DNA of 64,000 nucleotides, from assembly GCA_028228615.1 (NCBI GenBank), contig JAOJBS010000005.1, positions 1 to 64,000 on the forward strand. The letters are read 5' to 3'. Both the position numbers and the translations under genes were made by a program. This DNA is from UBA4421 sp028228615. GTDB lineage: Bacteria; Pseudomonadota; Gammaproteobacteria; Pseudomonadales; Azotimanducaceae. A model generated the notes under the pieces. It did not search any database and was not told the origin of the DNA. It saw nothing but the letters and a program-made list of their open reading frames with translations. Numbering within the stretch: position 1 is the stretch's first letter; each line of letters opens with the position of its first letter. Shown here piece after piece: positions 52,004 to 60,252 of this stretch.

Positions 52004-53620
52004 ATGTCGCAAAGATTCAATACTGACATACTGGTCATCGGCGGTGGTGCCGCAGGCCTCACTACGGCGTTACTCCTGGCCGAGCACGCAAGAGTCACGG
52101 TGCTGTGTAAGGGCGATATCGCCAGCGGCTCTTCTCATTGGGCACAAGGCGGCGTTGCGTCGGTGACCGATCCTGAAGACAGCTTTGACGCACACGTGCG
52201 GGACACATTGGACGCTGGTGCAGGACTGTGTGATGCGAATATTGTCCGTGATGTAGTGCAAGGCGCACCCAGAGCGATTAACCAATTAGCCGAGTGGGGC
52301 GTGGATTTTGACGTTGAAAACAACGCGCTGCATTTAACCCGTGAAGGTGGTCACTCGCACCGACGCATCCTCCATGTCGCTGATGCCACGGGCAAAGCCA
52401 TCACCCAAACACTCACCGACCGCGCCCTCGACCACCCCAACATCCAACTTTTCAATGATCGAGTGGCCATAGACCTCATCAATTTGTCCAAATTAGGCCG
52501 CAACCCCAGTCGCTGTGCCGGGGCTTACGTGCTTAACCTTGGCAGTGGGCGTGTTGAAGTCTTCCAATCTCGCTTCGTCATTCTTGCGACCGGCGGCGCC
52601 AGTAAAGTCTACCTCTATACCAGTAATCCGGACGGCTCTACCGGCGATGGCATTGCCATGGCTTGGCGCGCTGGCTGTCGAGTTGCCAATATGGAATTCA
52701 ACCAATTCCACCCTACTTGCCTTTACCACCCTCACGCCGGATCTTTTTTGGTCTCCGAAGCGGTACGTGGCGAAGGCGGCGTGCTGCGACTGCCCAGCGG
52801 CGAACGGTTCATGCACAAATTTGATGAACGCGCAGAACTTGCTCCTAGAGACATCGTCGCTCGCGCCATTGACCATGAAATGAAGCGTATTGGCGCAGAC
52901 TGCGTATATCTGGACATTAGCCACCGCTCTCATGAATTTATTCAGCACCACTTTCCGAACATTGCAAAAAAGTGCTCTGAGCTAGGCATCGATATTTCTA
53001 AAGAACCCATTCCCGTGGTGCCTGCGGCCCATTACACCTGCGGTGGCGTGGTAGTCGATGAACATGGCCGCACAGATTTGGCCAACCTCTACGCAATAGG
53101 CGAAGTCAGTTGCACCGGTTTGCATGGGGCAAATCGTCTGGCGAGTAACTCTCTGCTTGAATGCCTGGTTTATGGTCAAAACGCGGCTGAGAAGATTATT
53201 TCCCAGCTAGACCGGCCTCAAACAGTGCCTTACATCCCGCGCTGGGACGAATCTCAAGTCACAGACTCGGATGAGTCCATCATCATTGCGCACAACTGGG
53301 AAGAGTTGCGACGATTCATGTGGGACTACGTGGGCATTGTTAGAACGGACAAGCGCTTACAGCGAGCCCAGCGGCGTATTGAATTATTGAAACAAGAAAT
53401 CCACGAGTACTATGCGAACTATAGAGTAACCAACGACCTTATTGAGTTGCGAAATTTATTGCACGTAGCAGATCTGATCGTACGCTCAGCGCTCAAACGC
53501 AAAGAAAGCCGAGGCCTGAACTATAACTTAGACCACCCCGTGCAAACTGTGAATACAACAGACACCATTTTGTTTCCCGGCAGCACCGACCAACTAGATA
53601 TGATTAAAACCTCTGTTTAA
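52004..53620 (+). CDS. nadB: L-aspartate oxidase
   Basis: FAD enzyme oxidising aspartate to iminoaspartate, first step of de novo NAD synthesis. 538 residues. FAD-binding ILVIGGGAAGLTTALLLAE, active-site regions SSHWAQGGVASVTDPED and TREGGHSHRRILHVADATGK, RDIVARAID, HYTCGGVVVDEHGRT and GANRLASNSLLECLV. It resembles succinate dehydrogenase flavoproteins, but the GGHSHRR stretch and the length specify NadB. Divergent from rseC, as it is from rpoE in E. coli. Confidence 0.96.
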   Translation: MSQRFNTDILVIGGGAAGLTTALLLAEHARVTVLCKGDIASGSSHWAQGGVASVTDPEDSFDAHVRDTLDAGAGLCDANIVRDVVQGAPRAINQLAEWGVDFDVENNALHLTREGGHSHRRILHVADATGKAITQTLTDRALDHPNIQLFNDRVAIDLINLSKLGRNPSRCAGAYVLNLGSGRVEVFQSRFVILATGGASKVYLYTSNPDGSTGDGIAMAWRAGCRVANMEFNQFHPTCLYHPHAGSFLVSEAVRGEGGVLRLPSGERFMHKFDERAELAPRDIVARAIDHEMKRIGADCVYLDISHRSHEFIQHHFPNIAKKCSELGIDISKEPIPVVPAAHYTCGGVVVDEHGRTDLANLYAIGEVSCTGLHGANRLASNSLLECLVYGQNAAEKIISQLDRPQTVPYIPRWDESQVTDSDESIIIAHNWEELRRFMWDYVGIVRTDKRLQRAQRRIELLKQEIHEYYANYRVTNDLIELRNLLHVADLIVRSALKRKESRGLNYNLDHPVQTVNTTDTILFPGSTDQLDMIKTSV

Positions 53621-53889
53621 TCACCCCAGTTAGCCCCCTCTCTATTTCTATTCTCGAGCGCTCTGTGAGAGCGCCCTGTTTGAACAACCTCTCCAGCACT
53701 ATGACCAAGCACTATGACCAAGCACCCGGTCCCGCAACATTCTGCGAGCAGCTGGCTATTTGCGCGTTACGCGCCAAATACAACAGAAATAGCTACAAGC
53801 TTGGGTAGCGCATAAATAAACGCTTAAGCTGGTTTTACTGTTTAGATGTTTAACTGGCGAAGCCGTTTAGATTACCTAAACAGTTAGCT
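53621..53889. other. 269-bp convergent spacer between nadB and the ygfX-like gene
   Basis: No gene. It is rich in small repeats, including the hairpin at 53658, the duplicated CACTATGACCAAG and repeated GTTTAGAT/CTGTTTAG strings at about 53838-53885, as often found between convergent operons. Confidence 0.5.
53658..53674. repeat. Perfect hairpin downstream of nadB
   Basis: GCGCTCT (53658-53664) and AGAGCGC (53668-53674) form a 7-bp GC-rich stem with a 3-base loop 38 bp beyond the nadB stop. The trailing T-run is weak (CCTGTTT), so it is only a possible terminator. Two further features lie in the same 269-bp spacer: a 13-bp direct repeat (CACTATGACCAAG twice, about 53697-53722) and a GCGCG/CGCGC inverted repeat near 53761-53773. 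Confidence 0.55.
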
Positions 53890-54237
53890 TTAACCATGAG
53901 CCACCTTAACCAACCGCTTCAAAGCGGCGAAGGTGCCGGCGTCCACCTCATCAGCAAACACCCACTGAGGCGGCAACTTACTAAAGCACAAACACAAAGC
54001 CCAATTAAGCTGCCAGTTTTGCACCTGCGCGACTTCATCTAACGTGATTTGTTGTAGTGAATGCATTGGGTTGTCGAACCTACCGGGTAAGTGCACGTGC
54101 ACACTTTGGCCAAGCAAGGCCTGCACAACAGAGCGATGGCAGGCGATTGCAAACAGCCCCAATCCGGCGAGGCCAAGGAGCTTTACACCGGCATAAAGAA
54201 ATAGGCAGCAACCAAGCAAATTACATGCTCGGCGCAT
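53890..54237 (-). CDS. YgfX-like membrane protein
   Basis: Probable YgfX (CptA)-family protein by location: in many gammaproteobacteria it follows sdhE. From the ATG at 54237 it encodes 115 residues, while the family is nearer 135. The open frame continues upstream into sdhE without another ATG, so the true start may be a non-ATG codon. Two hydrophobic stretches (CNLLGCCLFLYAGVKLLGLA; GLGLFAIACHRSVV) precede a soluble part with VQNWQLNWALCLCFSK, resembling the family's beta-rich C-terminal domain. Sequence similarity is weak, so the assignment is tentative. Confidence 0.5.
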   Translation of the reverse strand: MRRACNLLGCCLFLYAGVKLLGLAGLGLFAIACHRSVVQALLGQSVHVHLPGRFDNPMHSLQQITLDEVAQVQNWQLNWALCLCFSKLPPQWVFADEVDAGTFAALKRLVKVAHG

Positions 54238-54311
54238 GCTACCTGAACGAATCAATAAACAGATTTGTTTCTGGGGCGAGCATCCAACAGCCGCGCACCC
54301 AGCAGTTTGAA

Positions 54312-54563
54312 CTAGAGCGTTGACTTGCAGGCGATGATTTTCTCTACAAGCGCGCGCACCATTGGGTCTTCGGGTACTTCTCGACCTTGTAACCAATCAA
54401 AGATCTCCCAATCTTCTAGATCCAACATCGCTTCATAAGCTTTTTGCTCTGCGCTGCTTAACTCCTGAAAATGGTCGCGAATAAACGGCACCAGTTTTGC
54501 TTCGATTTCAAGCATGCCGCGGCGACTACGCCAGTAAATTTGTTTAAGATCTGTTGCACTCAT
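54312..54563 (-). CDS. sdhE: FAD assembly factor SdhE
   Basis: Small chaperone that promotes covalent FAD attachment to the succinate dehydrogenase flavoprotein. 83 residues from MSATDLKQIYWRSRRGMLEI (the open frame has 19 more codons upstream, without support). The RRGMLE motif (RGxxE) needed for flavinylation is present, and the rest is the usual five-helix bundle (YEAMLDLEDWEIFDWLQGRE). Divergent from ygfZ, another standard neighbour. Confidence 0.93.
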   Translation of the reverse strand: MSATDLKQIYWRSRRGMLEIEAKLVPFIRDHFQELSSAEQKAYEAMLDLEDWEIFDWLQGREVPEDPMVRALVEKIIACKSTL

Positions 54564-54646
54564 AACTACGATGCCTAGGTTATTGCTTTTATAGCTCGCC
54601 TTAAGGCAGTCTAAAACCATACGGTTTGTAAGAAAGGGACTACTCT

Positions 54647-55423
54647 GTGGAGAACTGGCTGGAAGCGAGAATGATCACCCTCAAGGGCTTTGCCGTCAAA
54701 GAGTTTTTACAAGGCTATTTGACTTGCGACAGCGCTAGGATCAATAAAACACAGCCGACACCTATGGCGCTGTGTACACTGAAAGGCCGAGTTTTAGCCA
54801 ACGGTTGGGCATTAGAACTAACCGAAGGCGTTGGCCTAGTTGTACACAACACCCTCGCCGAAGACGTTATGAATTTCCTCAAGCCCTACGCCATGTTTGC
54901 TAAATGTACATTTCACTCAGCAGACACCCCGGTAAATATTGAGGCCTGCGAGGACAAGCAAAGACACCTCTTACCCGGATGGGCCATTGCTAACGAACAA
55001 ACCTCAGCGCTTGACCAAGGAGACATTTCGCCGACACTTGGCGCACTTATGGCTGAGCAAGGTATGGTTTTCATCAGTAAAACCTCAAGCCAGAAATTTT
55101 TACCACAAATGCTGGATCTGCACGTACACGGGGCTGTAGATTTCGATAAGGGCTGTTACCTGGGCCAAGAAATTGTCGCGAGAGCCCAGTTTAGAGGTGC
55201 TGTTAAAAAGCAATTGGCTCAATTTCAATGGCAAGGCAGCGCACCAGTTGTGGGTGATACTTGGCAGAATACAGAAGGCGTTAAGGGCGATGTCATTTAC
55301 GTGAACGCTCTTAGGCCATCACCAGCACAGCACTCTGCGCAAGAAACTGAACAGAGAGAGCATGCACCCACTTCGGGCTACGGCCTGTGGGTTACCCGCA
55401 AGGCTGAGGACGCCTCAGACTGA
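54647..55423 (+). CDS. ygfZ: Folate-binding Fe-S cluster repair protein YgfZ, GTG start
   Basis: Tetrahydrofolate-dependent protein that helps assemble or repair certain iron-sulfur enzymes, related to GcvT. 258 residues from GTG at 54647 with AAGGGA upstream; an ATG eight codons later is the alternative. The fingerprint KGCYLGQEIVARAQFRG with the essential cysteine is intact (FDKGCYLGQE). GYLTCDSARI and LKGRVLANGWA match the folate-binding part. Shorter than E. coli YgfZ (326). Confidence 0.93.
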   Translation: MENWLEARMITLKGFAVKEFLQGYLTCDSARINKTQPTPMALCTLKGRVLANGWALELTEGVGLVVHNTLAEDVMNFLKPYAMFAKCTFHSADTPVNIEACEDKQRHLLPGWAIANEQTSALDQGDISPTLGALMAEQGMVFISKTSSQKFLPQMLDLHVHGAVDFDKGCYLGQEIVARAQFRGAVKKQLAQFQWQGSAPVVGDTWQNTEGVKGDVIYVNALRPSPAQHSAQETEQREHAPTSGYGLWVTRKAEDASD

Positions 55424-55485
55424 CCTGATCGTACTGCTTTTTCGTTTGCACGCGTTTGCACGGGGAGAACTCAAAAGCGGCCTAA

Positions 55486-56640
55486 TCAGCCAAGGTCATG
55501 CAGTGGGTTATGTGGCCAAAGACCGACAAAATTCTCGTCGAAGTGCGCATCAATATATTCTTTAGACAAGTCATCGACACTGTTCACAGTCCACTTTGGC
55601 GCTCCATCTTTATCAATGAGCAGCGCGCGAACGCCCTCTGCAAAATCTGGCCATTGCAGGCAACGAGTGGCCACAGCCAACTCCATACGAAAGCTTTCTG
55701 CCAAGGTCATCGTTTTCACCCTGCGCATTTGTTCGAAAATAATTCCAGCGGTTACCGGACAACCCTTCTGCAAATTGCCGATACCGCGATCAATCCAGGC
55801 TGACTTCCCCTGCATGGCGACAATACTGGTCACGCAGTCACTCAGGCTACCAACTTCTACCAACGCCCCGTCAAACGCCGACAATTCAGGCTCTGGACGT
55901 TGGCCTTGGTAGCTGCAGCTGAGCAGATACTCATCAAGCAATGCCCTATTGCCAGCGTCATCTTCGCTCCACGCCATAGTCGCCAATCCATCAACAAACA
56001 TTTGTCGTTGCTCATGATCAATCATGTGGGTGCCAATATTCAGCGCTAACGCATCCGTTGCATTCACCTGACTCCCAGTTAAGCCAAGGAATAATGCAAT
56101 TGGCTGGGGTAGATTTTTCAGCACCCAACTGCCGCCCGCATCGGGAAACAGACCAATGGTGATTTCTGGAAAAGCGAGCTTACTGCGCTGAGTTAACACG
56201 CGATAGGCCGATGCAGCAAAGAGGCCATAGCCGCCGCCCATGACTATGCCGTGACCTAGAGTGATAACCGGCTTGTTGAACGTGTGTAACACATAATCAA
56301 GGCGATATTCTTCAGCAAAAAATTCAAAAGGATAGAGATCAACTAGCTCACCCGCCTGACGATTAGCAACTGCCGCCCGATACAGCGCCTGTATATCGCC
56401 GCCTGCGCAAAAGGCTTTTTCGCCCTCTCCTGTTATTAAAACGCCAGCGATATCCTCTCGAGCAGACCAGTGTAAAACAGCGGCAGTGAGCGCCCTGACC
56501 GCATCCAGGGTCAGTGCATTCAAACTAGCGACCATGTTTAGGTGGGCATGGCCAACGCTCATGGCGCCGGAAGTTTTGAACTCACTTATGCTCACTTGAG
56601 CAGTTGTTGAGTTAGGGATGATTTCTGTATTTACGGTCAT
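55486..56640 (-). CDS. Enoyl-CoA hydratase/isomerase family protein, 3-hydroxyisobutyryl-CoA hydrolase-like
   Basis: Crotonase-fold enzyme, 384 residues from the ATG at 56640. The oxyanion-hole regions are GEGEKAFCAGGDIQALYRAA and GHGIVMGGGYGLFAAS. PEITIGLFPDAGGSWVLKNL carries the catalytic Glu and the Asp-containing motif typical of 3-hydroxyisobutyryl-CoA hydrolases of valine breakdown. The long C-terminal half (FAEGVRALLIDKDGAPKW) also fits this subgroup rather than simple hydratases. It lies 11 bp downstream of ung on the same strand. Substrate is inferred. Confidence 0.82.
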   Translation of the reverse strand: MTVNTEIIPNSTTAQVSISEFKTSGAMSVGHAHLNMVASLNALTLDAVRALTAAVLHWSAREDIAGVLITGEGEKAFCAGGDIQALYRAAVANRQAGELVDLYPFEFFAEEYRLDYVLHTFNKPVITLGHGIVMGGGYGLFAASAYRVLTQRSKLAFPEITIGLFPDAGGSWVLKNLPQPIALFLGLTGSQVNATDALALNIGTHMIDHEQRQMFVDGLATMAWSEDDAGNRALLDEYLLSCSYQGQRPEPELSAFDGALVEVGSLSDCVTSIVAMQGKSAWIDRGIGNLQKGCPVTAGIIFEQMRRVKTMTLAESFRMELAVATRCLQWPDFAEGVRALLIDKDGAPKWTVNSVDDLSKEYIDAHFDENFVGLWPHNPLHDLG

Positions 56641-56651
56641 TGGCAGTTCAC

Positions 56652-57371
56652 TTATTCGTTGTTTGCAGACACGCCGGACAACTGGGTTTGTGACCAATCG
56701 ATAATTGGCAAACCTTGAGCGGCTAATATTTTGTTAGTTTGAGAAAAATGTTTACAGCCAAAAAAGCCGCGGTGAGCTGATAAAGGAGAAGGATGCGGAG
56801 CCAAGAGCAAGTGATGGCGCTGAGCATCTACGAGTTTGCCCTTCTTTTGCGCGTAAGCGCCCCAAAGCAAAAATACCAACCCCTGGCGCTGTTCAGCTAA
56901 CCTACTGACAAGCACGTCTGTGAACTGCTCCCACCCTTTACCTTGGTGCGAGGCCGCCTGAGCCTGCTCAACTGTGAGCACACTGTTAAGCAACAAAACG
57001 CCTTGATCCGCCCATGCGGAAAGATCGCCACAATTTGCCTGCAACGGCTCAGGTAGACCAATGTCGGTGTCGATTTCTTTGAGCATGTTGCGCAACGATG
57101 GAGGTATAGGCACGCCGTTAGGCACCGAAAAACTCAGGCCGTGGGCCTGATTGGGGCCGTGATAAGGGTCTTGACCTATTATAACCACGCGGACTTTATC
57201 CACGGGCACCGCGTCTAAGGCAGCGAACATCCGCTCGCCTGGGGGATATATCTGTTTGCCTAGGCGCTTTTCTTCCAGTAAAAAATCACGCAGCGCTTGC
57301 ATGTAGGGGAGCTCAAACTGATCTTTGAGCAGCGCTTGCCAAGAGGCTTCCAAGTTAACGCGTTGATTCAT
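56652..57371 (-). CDS. ung: Uracil-DNA glycosylase, family 1
   Basis: Removes uracil from DNA. 239 residues, the usual length. Water-activating loop GQDPYHGPNQAHGLSFSV, uracil-binding LLLNSVLTVEQAQAASHQGK, and the DNA-intercalation loop HPSPLSAHRGFFGCKHFSQT. Its stop lies 11 bp before the hydrolase-like gene. Identity is certain from motifs. Confidence 0.97.
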   Translation of the reverse strand: MNQRVNLEASWQALLKDQFELPYMQALRDFLLEEKRLGKQIYPPGERMFAALDAVPVDKVRVVIIGQDPYHGPNQAHGLSFSVPNGVPIPPSLRNMLKEIDTDIGLPEPLQANCGDLSAWADQGVLLLNSVLTVEQAQAASHQGKGWEQFTDVLVSRLAEQRQGLVFLLWGAYAQKKGKLVDAQRHHLLLAPHPSPLSAHRGFFGCKHFSQTNKILAAQGLPIIDWSQTQLSGVSANNE

Positions 57372-57428
57372 TATAACCGCCCTGTCACTGACTAAGCTCG
57401 CTCCTTGAGCGCCGTTCCCTGAGCTAGC

Positions 57429-58907
57429 CTACTGGTGACGCATCAGTGGAAACAACAATACATCGCGAATTGAAGGGGCATTGGTCAGCAACATCACTAA
57501 GCGATCAATGCCAACACCTTCTCCTGCCGTTGGCGGTAAACCATACTCTAGGGCGGTTATGTAATCCTGATCGAAATGCATCGCTTCATCGTCGCCCTGA
57601 GATTTAAGATCTGCCTGAGCTCTGAACCTGGTGGCTTGATCCACTGGATCATTCAACTCTGAGAACCCGTTAGCGTATTCACGACCGCCGATAAAAAGTT
57701 CAAAACGGTCGGTAATATCCGAGTTTTTGTCATTGCGACGCGCGAGCGGCGACACTTCGGCTGGATACTCAGTGATATAGGTGGGCTGTTCAAGGCGACC
57801 TTCTACTTGTGCTTCAAAGACTTCCATTTGCAGCCTTCCCAAGCCCCAATGATCCTCCGCGGTGCTACCTTTCGTTTTTAGCACACCGCGCAAGTGGTCT
57901 ACATCGGCCACAGATGCCTCGGGCACGTTACCAAATCGAGCGAGGGACTCCGCCATGCTGATACGCAGCGGCGCGTTTGCAAAATCTAGATCAATGCCTT
58001 GATAGTTAAACGCAGTGGAACCCAAAGCATCACGCGCAAGGCTCGCTAACAAATCATCTGTGAGGGTCATCAAATCTTCGTAGTCGGCGTAGGCTTGATA
58101 AAACTCTAGCATCGTAAATTCTGGGTTGTGCCTCGTAGACAACCCTTCATTGCGGAAATTTCTGTTGATTTCAAATACGCGCTCAAAGCCGCCCACGACA
58201 AGCCTCTTTAGATAAAGCTCTGGTGCAACACGTAGATACAGAGGCATGTCTAACGCATTATGATGGGTAGTAAATGGGCGCGCTGTCGCACCACCGGGAA
58301 TACTGTGCATCATGGGCGTTTCTACTTCTAAGTAGTCTAGCTTGGTGAAGTACTCGCGAATTTTTTGCATCACTAACGAGCGCGTGCGGAATACGCTACG
58401 ACTGTCTTCATTAACAATGAGATCTAGGTACCGTTGGCGATAACGAATTTCTTGGTCGGTGACACCATGGAACTTTTCGGGCAGCGGTAATTGGGTCTTG
58501 TTGAGTAGCACAATTTCCTTCGCTTGCACGGTAAGCTCACCCTTATTGGTGCGCATGAGCACGCCGCGAATACCCACGATATCGCCCATTTCCCAATACT
58601 TATTGAACGCCTCGTAAACCTCTTCGCTCAGTTCATTTTTGGTCAAGTAGCATTGCATCTGACCCGAACTGTCTTGAATGGTCAAAAAGCTGGCTTTGCC
58701 CATAACACGGCGCAGCATAATACGACCCGCTATGGCTGTTTCTATCGCCTCCTCTACCAACTGAGGCTTATCAAAATCTTTAGCTTGCTGATGTAAGTCT
58801 GCGGCTAAATCTTGGCGACGAAAGTCATTGGGATAAATACCGGTATCCGCGCGCCAGCCTTCCATTTTTGCTTTGCGGTTGGCAAGAATATCTCGTTCTT
58901 CGCTCAT
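57429..58907 (-). CDS. lysS: Lysyl-tRNA synthetase, class II
   Basis: Charges tRNA(Lys). 492 residues: N-terminal OB-fold anticodon-binding domain (AGRIMLRRVMGKASFLTIQD), class II motif 1 region (FTKLDYLEVETPMMHSIPGG), motif 2 (FEINRNFRNEGLSTRHNPEF), motif 3 (GVGIDRLVMLLTNAPSIRDV). The N-terminus is slightly shorter than in E. coli. Downstream of prfB, the classical prfB-lysS pair, separated by 159 bp. Confidence 0.97.
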   Translation of the reverse strand: MSEERDILANRKAKMEGWRADTGIYPNDFRRQDLAADLHQQAKDFDKPQLVEEAIETAIAGRIMLRRVMGKASFLTIQDSSGQMQCYLTKNELSEEVYEAFNKYWEMGDIVGIRGVLMRTNKGELTVQAKEIVLLNKTQLPLPEKFHGVTDQEIRYRQRYLDLIVNEDSRSVFRTRSLVMQKIREYFTKLDYLEVETPMMHSIPGGATARPFTTHHNALDMPLYLRVAPELYLKRLVVGGFERVFEINRNFRNEGLSTRHNPEFTMLEFYQAYADYEDLMTLTDDLLASLARDALGSTAFNYQGIDLDFANAPLRISMAESLARFGNVPEASVADVDHLRGVLKTKGSTAEDHWGLGRLQMEVFEAQVEGRLEQPTYITEYPAEVSPLARRNDKNSDITDRFELFIGGREYANGFSELNDPVDQATRFRAQADLKSQGDDEAMHFDQDYITALEYGLPPTAGEGVGIDRLVMLLTNAPSIRDVLLFPLMRHQ

Positions 58908-59066
58908 TTTTTCTACTCACTTTGATAACCCTAATGGGCTACTGGTTTTGTAATTTTGTAACTCGGCGCTCGAGTTTTATTGTCCGTCTCTACTTTTGAT
59001 CTACTGGTTGCTTACAGGTACGCGACAAATGCCTTCGCCTTAATTGAATGGCATTAATTGATTGCT

Positions 59067-60165
59067 CTAAAGGCCGGCCTTAAGGCTGGCCTCAATAAAC
59101 CCATCCAAATCGCCGTCTAGTACTGCATTGGGATCTGTTCGCTCAATATTGGTACGCAAATCTTTCACTCGAGATTGGTCCAGTACATAAGATCTTATCT
59201 GGCTACCCCAGCCAATGTCGGCTTTGGAATCTTCAATCAACTGCTGCTCCGAGCGGCGCGTTTGCAACTCTAACTCGTAGAGTTTAGCCCGCAGCTGCTT
59301 ATAAGCATTGTCTTTGTTTTGATGCTGCGAGCGCTCGCTCTGGCATTGTACGACTGTATTGGTAGGCAAGTGGGTCAAACGTACAGCAGAATCAGTACGG
59401 TTAACGTGCTGCCCACCTGCGCCACTGGCGCGATAGGTGTCTACCCGAACATCTGCTGGATTTATGTCAATCTCAATGTCGTCGTCGATTTCTGCTGAGA
59501 CAAAGACCGATGCAAAGGAGGTGTGTCGGCGGCTACCAGAGTCAAAGGGTGATTTTCTAACTAAACGGTGAACGCCGGTTTCTGTGCGTAGCCAACCATA
59601 GCCATAAGCCCCACTGACAAAAATCGTGGCGCTCTTAATACCTGCAATATCGCCCGGCGATAGTTCTGTTACTGACACCGCAAAGCCGCGCTTTTCAGCC
59701 CAACGCAGATACATACGCAACAACATATCTGCCCAATCTTGGGCTTCTGTGCCGCCTGAGCCTGCTTGAATTTCTAGATACGTGTTGGCGCTGTCCATTT
59801 CACCTTGGAACATACGGTGAAACTCTAACGTCGCTAGACTGCCCTCTAACCCTGAGAGTTCGTGAGCGACATCGTTTAGCGCATCTTCATCATTTTCATC
59901 GCTGGCCATCTCAGCCAGCTCGTGGAGTTCAGACAAGGATGTCCCCAAAGAACTGAGCAAGCTTACAATCTGCTCTAGGTCGGCCCGCTCGCGGCCTAAC
60001 TGCTGGGCGCGCTCGGGGTTGTTCCACACATCGCCGTCGGCTAGCTCTAGCTCAACTTCCTGTAAACGTTCCTGCTTCTCAGCAAAGTCAAAGATACCCC
60101 CGAAGTGCGGCGTCGCGCTCTTGCAAATCTTTGATGTGTTCTCGTACGGATGTGATTTCAGGCAT
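59067..60165 (-). CDS. prfB: Peptide chain release factor 2, with programmed +1 frameshift
   Basis: Recognises UGA and UAA stops. The gene is in two frames. Codons 1-25 run from ATG at 60165 (MPEITSVREHIKDLQERDAA then LRGYL) to an in-frame TGA at 60090-60088. Translation must slip +1 at CTT-TGA-C (skipping one T) to enter the 340-codon main frame, giving 365 residues exactly as in E. coli. The Shine-Dalgarno-like stimulator is CGGGGGTAT just before the slip site. RF2 motifs include the stop-codon SPF (KSPFDSGSRRHTSFAS) and the GGQ loop (GAGGQHVNRTDSAVRLTHLP). This is autoregulation by RF2 level, not a mutation. Confidence 0.97.
60080..60100 (-). promoter_or_regulatory. prfB recoding (+1 frameshift) site
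   Basis: CTT (60093-60091) followed by TGA (60090-60088) and C, preceded three bases upstream by a G-run acting as an internal Shine-Dalgarno element. It is nearly the E. coli site; the only change I see is CGGGGG where E. coli has AGGGGG. Confidence 0.95.
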
Positions 60166-60252
60166 ATTTAGAGTGACTTACCGGCAATTTTTGGAGCAAA
60201 GCAAAAGCACTTCAAACGGCAACCATTTAAAGCAAATTTTGCCGGCTTAATT

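Noticed and set aside
53658..53674. Firm intrinsic terminator for nadB
   Set aside because: The hairpin is strong but is followed by CCTGTTTG rather than a T-run, so it was listed only as an inverted repeat.
59067..60165. prfB as a pseudogene because of the in-frame TGA
   Set aside because: The stop sits exactly in the known RF2 recoding signal, and the two frames together give the full 365 residues.
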